Shown: positions 1 through 5,857, counted from the first letter of the stretch. The stretch is 10,900 nucleotides of DNA from JANLIQ01 sp964362925 (GCA_964362925.1 CAYIGA010000020.1:1-10900), one strand, 5' to 3'. Numbers and translations are program-made. The notes: a model not told the origin generated them from the letters alone.

Positions 1-120
1 CGGCTCGACATAGTCGCTTCGCTTCTAGCTCTCGCCGACAAGCGGCTCGACATAGATATAGTCGTTGTACCAGTTGGGGGAGGAGGAATAATTAGCGGCG
101 TAGGGCTTAATTCAGAGTAG
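1..120 (+). pseudogene. Fragment of a PLP-dependent threonine/serine dehydratase, truncated at its 3' end
   Basis: Frame 1 is open from the window edge to a TAG at 118-120. It encodes a segment containing VVVPVGGGGIISGVG (about residues 21-35 of the visible 39). This matches the tetraglycine loop that binds the PLP phosphate in fold-type II threonine/serine dehydratases (IlvA/TdcB type). In that family well over a hundred residues normally follow the loop. Here only GLNSE follows before the stop, and I found no continuation in the other two plus frames before the convergent gene on the minus strand. The 12-mer CGGCTCGACATA occurs twice inside it (1-12 and 43-54), giving RLDIV and RLDID. The upstream part lies outside the window. 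Family assignment is from one strong motif. That it is a decayed remnant is inference; a chimeric join or a sequencing frameshift remain possible. Confidence 0.6.
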
Positions 121-171
121 GACTGTCTTACTGTATGGGCGCTATGTGCCTACGGCTAGAGGATAGTCCTA
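118..171. repeat. Inverted repeat between the dehydratase fragment and the VIT gene
   Basis: TAGGACT (118-124) is perfectly complementary to AGTCCTA (165-171). The 40-nt loop contains a smaller CTA-cggc-TAG hairpin. It lies between two convergent coding regions. No T tract follows on either strand, so an intrinsic terminator is not convincing. Confidence 0.4.
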
Positions 172-182
172 GCTGGTGAGTA

Positions 183-665
183 TTAGATTTTGATTAGCCA
201 GCCAACAGCGACGGCGATGGCGATTACCAGCGTTCCGGCAAAAAATATTTTCAGGGCGCTATATAATAGATGACGACCAATGATGTAACCCTTAAACAGC
301 CCTAAACAAAACAGAGCGAAGAGCGAAAATCCGACCGACCAATAAAAACCAACCTTCGTGTCAGCCGAAAAAACGTAAGGCAAGAGAGGGATTAAGCCGA
401 TCAATAAATAGGAAATCAGCATAATCGTCGCGTCGACGACGGAATTGTCGTTCTCTCCTGGTTGAGGTAGCTCGTTTGCGGAGTCTTCGGACAAATAAAC
501 CCCCACGCCCATCGATATTGACTCAACCAATATTAAAATAACGCCGCTTAAAATAATTTCTCGACTTCCTAGTCCGGCGAACGATACGCCCGAGAGCAAC
601 CCAACGGTTGAAACTAAACTATCTTCGGCACCGAAAATAAAATTCCGTAAATAGCCACGCCTCAT
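183..665 (-). CDS. VIT1/CCC1-family (DUF125) metal transporter, short form
   Basis: This 160-residue integral membrane protein has about five predicted membrane segments (roughly 8-31, 36-59, 75-100, 105-130 and 137-160). The N-terminal half carries the family pattern FGAEDSLVSTVGLLSGV in the first helix, with acidic D15, and VESISMGVGVYLS in the second, with E48 and M52. These correspond to metal-path residues in characterised VIT transporters, which move Fe2+ or Mn2+. The cytosolic helical metal-binding domain that full-length VIT proteins carry between helices 2 and 3 is reduced to about 15 acidic/polar residues (60-74), so the protein is shorter than the usual 220-240. GGAG lies 4 nt before the ATG. 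It is the third minus-strand gene after ndh and the LysM-CHAP gene, 105 bp beyond the latter. I see no strong promoter in that gap, so read-through is possible. Substrate is inferred from family only. Confidence 0.85.
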   Translation of the reverse strand: MRRGYLRNFIFGAEDSLVSTVGLLSGVSFAGLGSREIILSGVILILVESISMGVGVYLSEDSANELPQPGENDNSVVDATIMLISYLLIGLIPLLPYVFSADTKVGFYWSVGFSLFALFCLGLFKGYIIGRHLLYSALKIFFAGTLVIAIAVAVGWLIKI

Positions 666-740
666 TAGACTCCATCGTATATTAAATACTTGGTCTAAAA
701 AACATTTGCCGGTCAGTTGACGAACACATACCTCTCCAAG

Positions 741-753
741 AAGGACTGTCCTT
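741..753 (-). terminator. Weak hairpin downstream of the LysM-CHAP gene
   Basis: On the minus strand AAGGA-cag-TCCTT forms a 5-bp stem 17 bp past the LysM-CHAP stop codon and is followed by CTT. The stem is short and the T run poor, so at best it is an attenuating terminator before the VIT gene. Confidence 0.2.
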
Positions 754-770
754 TACCCGAGGACTCTATT

Positions 771-1841
771 TTAGTAAATGTAGCCCCAGTTTTCAGAGGC
801 GGACATCGTTCGAAGAGTAATTATTCCTCTCCCGACGTAGTTCATATCTTCAACTACCAAACGATCACCGTGGACTTCCTTAATTATACCGGCGTGACCC
901 CAGCCACTAGCACCGTTTACAAAAATTGCGTTGACGCGTGGTACTGTTCCAGTTGCTAAACCTGCCGCTCGAGCGCTACGCAAATAATCTCTAGCATTAC
1001 CCATACCGTTGGGTAGGTCGGGACGTTTATAGTGAACGTACCAGGTGCACCAACCTGGTAAACCGCCATTATAACTCCCCCATATTGTACCGATGATTTC
1101 GTAACCGCCGTTGGACGACGTGTTTGTACGGCTATTGGAGGTGCCACGATTGCGATTCTGTTGAGCGAGCTGTTTTCGACGGGCGGCCTCGGCCAGTTTT
1201 TGTTGCCGCGCCTTCTCTTTATTTATTTCTTCCAACCAAGCCAGTGACGAATTGGTATCTTCGGCGGGAATAATTAGCTCGCTGTCGAGCTTGATTTTGC
1301 CAGCGTCTAACGGCTTGAGACCGTTAGCGTCCAAGAGTGAGCCGACACTTAAGTTGTATCGAGCGGCTATGGTCGAGATAGTATCGCCTTTTTCGACTTT
1401 ATAGATAATAACTGCCACCTGTTCAACCTCACCGGTTAAAATTGTTTGAGTACCCAAAATTTGAGGTTTACCCAAAAAACCTTCAGTGGGCAGTTCGATA
1501 TCACTGGAAAAATCGGCCGCGCCGACCTGATAGGCCTGACCTTCGCCGACTGAAACGGTCAAAAAGACCGCCAAAACAACGCCAAAACTAATTTGGATCG
1601 AATATTTTTTAATAAATCTGACCGGTCGTTTTGGCAGACGTTTACCGATTTTTAGAGATCGGATAGTCGAAAAAAGGCCACTGGCAAGTTCTAGGATTGA
1701 ACTTGTGACTTTAGAAAGGACTTTACGGAAAAATTCAGTTATCGAATGTGTGTTTTTTCGTGTTCTGTCTAACAAGGGGAGTATGAAGCCTCCTTTACAG
1801 TTGGACGATTCCAAGTTTATCAGGTCTGTCTGATTTGTCAA
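771..1841 (-). CDS. Membrane-anchored LysM-CHAP peptidoglycan hydrolase
   Basis: The product (356 residues from the TTG at 1841) has a basic cytoplasmic N-terminus and one membrane segment (about 82-98). A LysM domain follows (about 147-192, starting YKVEKGDTISTIAARYNL and ending in ELIIPAED), then a charged helical linker (about 201-229), a Ser/Asn-rich stretch, and a C-terminal CHAP domain (about 262-356). The CHAP active-site Cys is C265 in GWCTWYV, the His is H316 in GWGHAGI, and the acidic/Asn member probably lies in VEDMNY (331-335). LysM binds peptidoglycan glycan strands and CHAP is an amidase/endopeptidase, so the role is cell-wall cleavage outside the membrane. It starts 33 bp after ndh on the same strand. 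The start is doubtful: the TTG at 1841 is part of a TTGACA promoter-like hexamer, and AAAGGAGG (1789-1796) precedes another in-frame TTG at 1775, giving a 334-residue protein. Confidence 0.88.
   Translation of the reverse strand: MTNQTDLINLESSNCKGGFILPLLDRTRKNTHSITEFFRKVLSKVTSSILELASGLFSTIRSLKIGKRLPKRPVRFIKKYSIQISFGVVLAVFLTVSVGEGQAYQVGAADFSSDIELPTEGFLGKPQILGTQTILTGEVEQVAVIIYKVEKGDTISTIAARYNLSVGSLLDANGLKPLDAGKIKLDSELIIPAEDTNSSLAWLEEINKEKARQQKLAEAARRKQLAQQNRNRGTSNSRTNTSSNGGYEIIGTIWGSYNGGLPGWCTWYVHYKRPDLPNGMGNARDYLRSARAAGLATGTVPRVNAIFVNGASGWGHAGIIKEVHGDRLVVEDMNYVGRGIITLRTMSASENWGYIY
1814..1841 (-). promoter_or_regulatory. Candidate promoter inside the 5' end of the LysM-CHAP ORF
   Basis: On the minus strand TTGACA (1836-1841) is followed after 16 bp by TAAACT (1814-1819), placing a start site near 1807. 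AAAGGAGG lies just downstream at 1789-1796. If used, translation would begin at the TTG at 1775, 13 nt beyond the Shine-Dalgarno, which is longer than usual. Confidence 0.45.
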
Positions 1842-1874
1842 CCCCCCGTGCCCGCCAACGACCTGTGAACCTAC

Positions 1875-3107
1875 TTATTCTTGGAGTTTGGAGCAAATTG
1901 GGCAGGATTCGCTTAAGCGGTAACCGTCCAAAAAAACGATCAAGGCCGAGAATACCGGTAGAATCGACAGGAAATATTTAAAATCGGCCAGCCGTCGTAA
2001 AATCCAGCCGAGTCGGCCAGTTAAGAGCCACTTCCCGATAATCACCGCCGCCCAACCCGGGCCAATCGGGATAGCGTAGATCGATTGGTCGGGTCGGTAA
2101 GCCCTGAGCAGTCGGCCGTGCAATTTTCTTCGGAGGCATTCAGCGACAAATGCGCCGTCGTAAACGGCTGATTGAGCCATACCGCTATAAGCGCTGGCGA
2201 CGGCATCACCGATAACATAAACGTCTTGGACGTCTTTTGCTTTCAGAGATAGATCAACCAAAACCCGACCGCTACTGTTAAAGGTTAAGCCCTTAATTTT
2301 CTGGTAGAGTTGGTTAGTCATCACTCCAGCTGTCCAGATCAGGGTTTTGGTCTTAAGTTTCATATCGGCTAGATAGGCGGCCTCAATCCGATTTTTCAAG
2401 ATTGGCGTATTAAGAAAAATATTGACACCCAAGCGATGAAGTCGCTGGAAGGCCAAATTTGAGACGTTTTTGTTGAGCGTCTTTAGTAATCGATCGCTAG
2501 TTTCAAATAGGTCAATAATAATTGTACTCGGGTTAAGTCGATGATAACCAGCCATTTTACGAGTGTAAACGCTTAATTCACCAGCTAGCTCGACACCAGT
2601 CGCTCCGCCACCAACCAAGACTAAATGAATCGGCCGACGTTGGCCTTTTTTAAGATCGACTGCCGCTTCGATAAATAATTCGTGAAGGTGCCTTTTCAAC
2701 CGCAAGGCATCGGTGATGGATTTAAGGGTGAAAGCGTGCTCCTCTAGGCCGGGGATATTAAAATAAGCGTTTTGACTACCGAGCGCCAGGATAAGCGAAT
2801 CGTATCGGTATTTTGAACCGTTCTGCCCGAGTAATTGTTTAGTCTTAGGATAAATAATTTCGATGGTGTCTTGGACGATATTAACCGCTCTGTCTTTAAA
2901 AATTGTCGACAGCGGAATACAAACCTCGAGCGGTGAACGACCGGTCACGACACGATAGAGGGCGGCGGTATACTCAAAATGGGTCTTATCGGAGACTAGG
3001 GTAATTTCAAACTCGTTGCTGAATTTGGCCAACTGTTTGGTCGCTTCGATACCGCCAAATCCACCACCAACAATCACCACCCGATGTTTTTGCCTTACCT
3101 CCCCCAT
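1875..3107 (-). CDS. ndh: Type II NADH dehydrogenase (NADH:quinone oxidoreductase), FAD-dependent
   Basis: This 410-residue two-dinucleotide-fold flavoprotein passes electrons from NADH to membrane quinone without pumping protons. The FAD-binding motif is VVIVGGGFGG (10-19), the NAD(P)H-binding motif is HLVLVGGGATGVELAGEL (161-178), and the second FAD contact is DVYVIGDAVA (295-304). It is followed by MAQSAVYDG (310-318), where the family has its conserved AQ near the quinone site. The C-terminal 45 residues contain an amphipathic to hydrophobic segment (about 362-395) that should anchor it to the inner face of the membrane. The last residues are SCPICSKLQE, a CxxC pair at 402-405 that is not part of the usual fold. 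The ATG at 3105-3107 lacks a good Shine-Dalgarno; GTG codons 10 and 11 are possible but would remove only the tail before the first strand. It probably leads the minus-strand gene group. A sulfide:quinone reductase is less likely because the cysteines of that family are not seen in the core. Confidence 0.9.
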   Translation of the reverse strand: MGEVRQKHRVVIVGGGFGGIEATKQLAKFSNEFEITLVSDKTHFEYTAALYRVVTGRSPLEVCIPLSTIFKDRAVNIVQDTIEIIYPKTKQLLGQNGSKYRYDSLILALGSQNAYFNIPGLEEHAFTLKSITDALRLKRHLHELFIEAAVDLKKGQRRPIHLVLVGGGATGVELAGELSVYTRKMAGYHRLNPSTIIIDLFETSDRLLKTLNKNVSNLAFQRLHRLGVNIFLNTPILKNRIEAAYLADMKLKTKTLIWTAGVMTNQLYQKIKGLTFNSSGRVLVDLSLKAKDVQDVYVIGDAVASAYSGMAQSAVYDGAFVAECLRRKLHGRLLRAYRPDQSIYAIPIGPGWAAVIIGKWLLTGRLGWILRRLADFKYFLSILPVFSALIVFLDGYRLSESCPICSKLQE

Positions 3108-3134
3108 AGCTCTAGGTTATCAGATTACCGTCTA

Positions 3135-3179
3135 TCTCACGACCTACCCACTGCAGGGAGTAAGTCGTGAGAACACGAC
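3135..3179 (-). promoter_or_regulatory. Competing hairpins in the ndh leader
   Basis: Reading the minus strand, GTCGTG (3174-3179), CACGAC (3164-3169) and GTCGTGAGA (3135-3143) follow each other. The middle block can pair with the first (6 bp, 4-nt loop) or, extended to TCTCACGAC, with the third (9 bp, 20-nt loop), but not both. The 9-bp arm ends 27 nt before the ndh ATG. This could be an RNA switch, or a DNA operator for a dimeric regulator. I recognise no known riboswitch consensus. Confidence 0.45.
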
Positions 3180-3202
3180 GTGATATTCATAGCTATTAGG
3201 GA

Positions 3203-3293
3203 CAAGTCCCAACAACTGGCTATTTTGTTAAACCGAAAGAAAGAGTCATCGTCGGTAAAAGTAATTAATAAACTAACCTGGGATTGGGACTTG
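3203..3293. repeat. 91-bp inverted-repeat (hairpin) element beside the gap
   Basis: CAAGTCCCAA (3203-3212) is perfectly complementary to TTGGGACTTG (3284-3293). Inside, ACCG and CGGT flank the centre and the arms remain loosely complementary, so the whole segment may fold as one imperfect long hairpin. Nested at its left edge is GGGAC-aa-GTCCC (3199-3210). It has no ORF and resembles a small palindromic MITE. Confidence 0.4.
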
Positions 3294-3501
3294 CGGGCAC
3301 ATGGGGACGGTTCTCTTTTTAAGTTAAGATTGCAAAGATTTTTCTTNNNNNNNNNNNNNNNNNNNNNNNNNNNNNNNNNNNNNNNNNNNNNNNNNNNNNN
3401 NNNNNNNNNNNNNNNNNNNNNNNNNNNNNNNNNNNNNNNNNNNNNNTGCGGGCACATGGGGACGGTTCTCTTTTTAAGTTAAGATTGCAAAGATTTTTCT
3501 T
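3292..3501 (+). repeat. Identical 55-bp sequences on either side of the assembly gap
   Basis: Bases 3292-3346 are identical to 3447-3501 over exactly 55 bp, beginning TGCGGGCACATGGGGACGG. The left copy ends where the Ns begin and the right copy begins where they end. This is the pattern left by two contigs that overlap by one assembly k-mer, so it is probably one locus shown twice and not a biological duplication. Confidence 0.7.
3347..3446. other. Assembly gap of 100 Ns
   Basis: Exactly 100 undetermined bases, a conventional scaffold-gap length. No true size can be read from it. The identical 55-bp flanks suggest the real distance may be zero or negative. Confidence 0.98.
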
Positions 3502-3604
3502 TTCCTGAATATTTGTTAGTATTTTTTTGGTATAAAAAATACAGATTATGTAAGATGATGAATATTTTGCAAACGAAGGAAATCAAGAGAACCGTCCCCA
3601 ATGT
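3454..3604. mobile_element. 151-bp MITE/REPIN-like element, copy A
   Basis: The ends are inverted copies: ACATGGGGACGGTTCTC on the left (3454-3470) and GAGAACCGTCCCCAATGT on the right (3587-3604), differing by one extra base. The centre has a palindrome GTATTTTTT-tggtat-AAAAAATAC, and the outer arms are partly complementary, so the element could form one long hairpin. It encodes nothing. GGGGACGGTTCTC termini of this kind are, from memory, found beside IS200-like/REP-associated tyrosine transposase genes in several phyla; no transposase is in this window, so mobilisation in trans is inferred. Its right end lies 20 bp before the toxin-antitoxin promoter region. Confidence 0.6.
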
Positions 3605-3623
3605 TCCTCAATTTGGCTAGGTG

Positions 3624-3662
3624 TTGACTAATACATACAAATACATTACTTTATATGTATGT
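3624..3662 (+). promoter_or_regulatory. Toxin-antitoxin promoter region with operator-like repeats
   Basis: A TTGACT -35 candidate (3624-3629) is followed by an AT-rich stretch in which the -10 is ambiguous (TACTTT at 3647-3652 has the right spacing; TATATG at 3652-3657 looks better but is too far). ATACAT occurs at 3631-3636 and 3641-3646, exactly 10 bp apart, and inverted as ATGTAT at 3655-3660. ACATAC/GTATGT (3633-3638 and 3657-3662) is a second inverted pair. Helically phased direct plus inverted sites suit binding by a ribbon-helix-helix antitoxin, which usually represses its own operon. Confidence 0.5.
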
Positions 3663-3702
3663 CGCTAACTAGTTCGCTCATCTTGCTCGCCAAGGTTCGA
3701 AG

Positions 3703-3975
3703 ATGAAAGCACTACTGAATGTTAAAATTGATCAACAAACTAAAAAGGCGGCCCAAAAACTGGCCAAGGAGATGGGGCTGTCCTTGAGCGCTGTCGTTAA
3801 CGGTACTCTGAAAAACTTCGTCAATGACCGGACAGTCCGCTTTGAGGCCCCCTTAAAGCCAACAAAATATCTGGAGAAAATTTTAGAGCAAGCCGAAAAA
3901 GATCGTCTAACTGGTAAGAATATTGATGGTCCCTTTTCGACGATTGATGAGATAAAGGACTATTTGTCTTCATAA
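3703..3975 (+). CDS. RelB/DinJ-family antitoxin (ribbon-helix-helix)
   Basis: This 90-residue protein begins MKALLNVKIDQQTKKAAQKL. It fits the ribbon-helix-helix pattern of a short beta strand (about 3-9), a first helix (about 11-24) and a second helix after GLSLSAVVNGTL (25-36), as in RelB/DinJ. The C-terminal half (about 45-90) is charged and probably wraps the toxin. AAGG (3692-3695) sits 7 nt before the ATG. The toxin gene starts 7 bp after the stop codon, the standard antitoxin-first order. It should neutralise the toxin and, together with it, repress the operon through the operator-like repeats upstream. Family assignment is firm; specific subfamily is less so. Confidence 0.85.
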   Translation: MKALLNVKIDQQTKKAAQKLAKEMGLSLSAVVNGTLKNFVNDRTVRFEAPLKPTKYLEKILEQAEKDRLTGKNIDGPFSTIDEIKDYLSS

Positions 3976-3982
3976 ACCGCTG

Positions 3983-4243
3983 ATGAAGGTAGTATTCCAT
4001 CGAGCCTTCAAAAAACAGTGGCGATATATCAAACAAACCCAACAAGAGAAATTTCTTGAAAGATTAGAGCTTTATCTAGACAACCCCAGCACGCCATTAT
4101 TGCGCGACCATTCGCTGTCAGGACAATGGAAGGGCTATCGTAGCATAAATGTTGGCGGGGACTTACGGGCAATTTACAAATTAGAAAAAGAGAGGTCCGT
4201 AAAATTTGTGGCCATCGGCACCCACAGCCAACTCTACCAGTAG
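3983..4243 (+). CDS. YafQ/RelE-family mRNA interferase toxin
   Basis: The 86-residue basic product has the RelE-fold signature WKGYRSINVGGDLRAIYKLE (49-68) and the C-terminal FVAIGTHSQLY (75-85) typical of YafQ-like ribosome-dependent endoribonucleases. By eye, H43 and H81 match E. coli YafQ H50 and H87, and D60 matches D67. The position of YafQ H63 is N56 here and that of W68 is L61, so the catalytic set is not identical and activity may differ. It lies 7 bp after the antitoxin and is probably translationally coupled. The usual role is to cleave mRNA in the ribosomal A site when the antitoxin is degraded. The pair sits between two copies of the same MITE-like element, suggesting it was acquired as an accessory cassette. 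Confidence 0.85.
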   Translation: MKVVFHRAFKKQWRYIKQTQQEKFLERLELYLDNPSTPLLRDHSLSGQWKGYRSINVGGDLRAIYKLEKERSVKFVAIGTHSQLYQ

Positions 4244-4258
4244 TAAACTAGAAATTGC

Positions 4259-4377
4259 ACATGGGGACGGTTCTCTTTTTAAGTTAAGATTGCAAAGATT
4301 TTTCTTTTCCTGAATATCTGTTAGTATTTTTTTGGTATAAAAAATACAGGTCAGGTCAGATGGTGAATATTTTGCAA
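4259..4377. mobile_element. MITE/REPIN-like element, copy B, lacking its right end
   Basis: It matches copy A from ACATGGGGACGG through the central GTATTTTTT/AAAAAATAC palindrome to AATATTTTGCAA. It differs by one base at 4319 and by a block of substitutions just right of the palindrome (4349-4364). The last 27 bp of copy A, including the GAGAACCGTCCCC terminus, are absent. It begins 15 bp after the toxin stop codon in the same orientation as copy A. Confidence 0.6.
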
Positions 4378-4433
4378 TTGATGTCCAAGTGGTGGCGGGT
4401 ATTATTTAGAAATAACCTAAACGATACTAATTG

Positions 4434-4462
4434 TTGACAATTTCCGACTTTACTGTTATGAT
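4434..4462 (+). promoter_or_regulatory. Consensus sigma70-type promoter for the helicase-typA unit
   Basis: TTGACA (4434-4439), a 17-bp spacer and TATGAT (4457-4462), with TGT immediately before the -10 (extended -10). The start site should be near 4469. It is among the best promoters in the window. Confidence 0.75.
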
Positions 4463-4468
4463 ATTTGG

Positions 4469-4668
4469 ACTTTACCGACACCCTGGATCACAGAATGAAA
4501 GTAAAGAATCGTCGCGGCGAAGAAGAAAAATGCCGCTCGCTGTCGTCAAGACAGTAATATTGCTTTCGGATTGTTGCCCTGTTTAAAAAACAAGCGGCTT
4601 GACTGTCTGGGAGCCCTCGACCAAAAAATTTGGTCGAAACCAACAGTAGAAAGGCTGTTTGCCAGACA
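4469..4668 (+). promoter_or_regulatory. Structured ~200-nt leader of the DEAD-box helicase mRNA
   Basis: Between the promoter and the chosen ATG there are about 200 nt without a convincing gene. Visible hairpins are GCGGC/GCCGC (4514-4518, 4532-4536), CTGTC-gtcaa-GACAG (4540-4554) and a perfect TCGACCAAA-aaa-TTTGGTCGA (4617-4637). TGTCTGG upstream of the last hairpin (about 4603-4609) can pair with CCAGACA at 4662-4668, directly against the start codon, enclosing that hairpin and the weak AGAAAGG ribosome site. Long folded leaders are known for cold-shock DEAD-box genes such as E. coli deaD; the same logic here is inference. Confidence 0.45.
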
Positions 4669-5856
4669 ATGTACAACAACACTAGAACCTCTCGGCGTCC
4701 CTTCTTAGGGAGAAGTCGCCAGCAACGTTTTGGTCGTCACGGCCCGAAATCAACCACCGTCGACCCATTGCGATTTATCAATAAATCGGCCGACCAGCCG
4801 ATCGAAAGGCCGTACGAGCCAACGCACACTTTTAGTGATTTTGGCCTGAATAGCCAAATTGTTGAGCGCGTCAGTCGTCATGGCTATGTGACGCCGACGC
4901 CCATTCAGGATCAAGCCATTCCGGTCGTTATGACTAATACTGACATAATCGGCTTAGCCGATACTGGAACCGGTAAAACGGCGGTATTTTTATTGCCCTT
5001 GATCGATAAGATGCTATCCGACCGAAGTCAAAAAGCCCTCATAATAGTTCCAACCAGAGAACTGGCGGTCCAGATCGACGAAGAGCTGAAAGCTTTTGCT
5101 AGTGGCCTGCCGATTTATTCGGCGGTTTGTATCGGCGGTAACGGTTACGGCCACCAAGATCGAGCTCTCCAGCGTCGACCGCAATTTGTCATCGGCACGC
5201 CGGGACGGCTTAAAGATCATTTTGAACGCCGAACATTGCGTCTGAACGATGTCCAAAACCTCGTCATTGACGAAGCTGATCGATTAGTTGATATGGGCTT
5301 TATTAGAGACATTCGGCTCTTGGTTGGGAAACTACCGATTGATCGCCAAACTCTCTTTTTCTCGGCGACAATGGCGCCAGAAGTGCAAGATATGGTTCAA
5401 ACTTTTTTACGTTCGCCCCAAACTATCAGCGTTAAAAAACGGGAAACTTCGATTAACGTCGATCAGGATGTCATTCACTTCACTGACAATTATCACAAAA
5501 TGACCCTCCTCCACGACCTGTTGGCTAAGGCTGAATTTAAGAAAGTCTTGATTTTCGGCAGAACTAAGCATGGCGTTGAAAAGTTAAATGAAGCTCTGCG
5601 CGAGCGCGGTTTTAGTTCGATTTCTATTCACGGCAACAAAAGCCAATCCCAGCGACAGCGGTCATTAAACGAGTTCAAAGCCAATCAAGCCCAAGTTATG
5701 GTCGCGACCGATGTCGCCGCTCGGGGCTTGGATATTCCCAATGTCACCCATGTCATCAACTTCGACTTGCCCCAAAGCTTCGGTGACTATATTCACCGTA
5801 TCGGTCGAACCGGCCGAGCCGATCAAAAGGGCGTCGCTTTAACTTTTGTCTCGTAA
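4669..5856 (+). CDS. DEAD-box ATP-dependent RNA helicase
   Basis: The 395-residue product has all core motifs in order: Q motif around Q80 (TPIQDQAIP), motif I ADTGTGKT (97-104), Ia PTREL (128-132), GG (156-157), Ib TPGR (177-180), II DEAD (201-204), III SAT (232-234), V ATDVAARGLD (346-355) and VI HRIGRTGR (376-383). It unwinds or remodels RNA with ATP, probably for ribosome assembly or mRNA turnover. The first 45 residues are Arg-rich and disordered (RTSRRPFLGRSRQQRFGRHG), perhaps an RNA-binding tail. The protein ends 12 residues after motif VI (KGVALTFVS), shorter than most RhlE/DeaD proteins, which carry C-terminal extensions. I chose the ATG at 4669; the frame stays open to a TTG at 4630, but that would add residues overlapping a perfect hairpin. 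typA follows at once. Confidence 0.9.
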   Translation: MYNNTRTSRRPFLGRSRQQRFGRHGPKSTTVDPLRFINKSADQPIERPYEPTHTFSDFGLNSQIVERVSRHGYVTPTPIQDQAIPVVMTNTDIIGLADTGTGKTAVFLLPLIDKMLSDRSQKALIIVPTRELAVQIDEELKAFASGLPIYSAVCIGGNGYGHQDRALQRRPQFVIGTPGRLKDHFERRTLRLNDVQNLVIDEADRLVDMGFIRDIRLLVGKLPIDRQTLFFSATMAPEVQDMVQTFLRSPQTISVKKRETSINVDQDVIHFTDNYHKMTLLHDLLAKAEFKKVLIFGRTKHGVEKLNEALRERGFSSISIHGNKSQSQRQRSLNEFKANQAQVMVATDVAARGLDIPNVTHVINFDLPQSFGDYIHRIGRTGRADQKGVALTFVS

Positions 5857-5857
5857 G

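Noticed and set aside
717..1147. Plus-strand 80-residue and minus-strand 63-residue frames
   Set aside because: Both overlap the CHAP coding region in other frames and show no domain or ribosome site.
3137..3482. Frames of about 100 residues on both strands across the gap
   Set aside because: They run through undetermined bases and the duplicated contig ends, so they are artefacts.
4488..4682. Minus-strand 64-residue frame in the helicase leader
   Set aside because: It is antisense to a strong promoter's transcript, lacks a ribosome site, and reflects the hairpin-rich leader.
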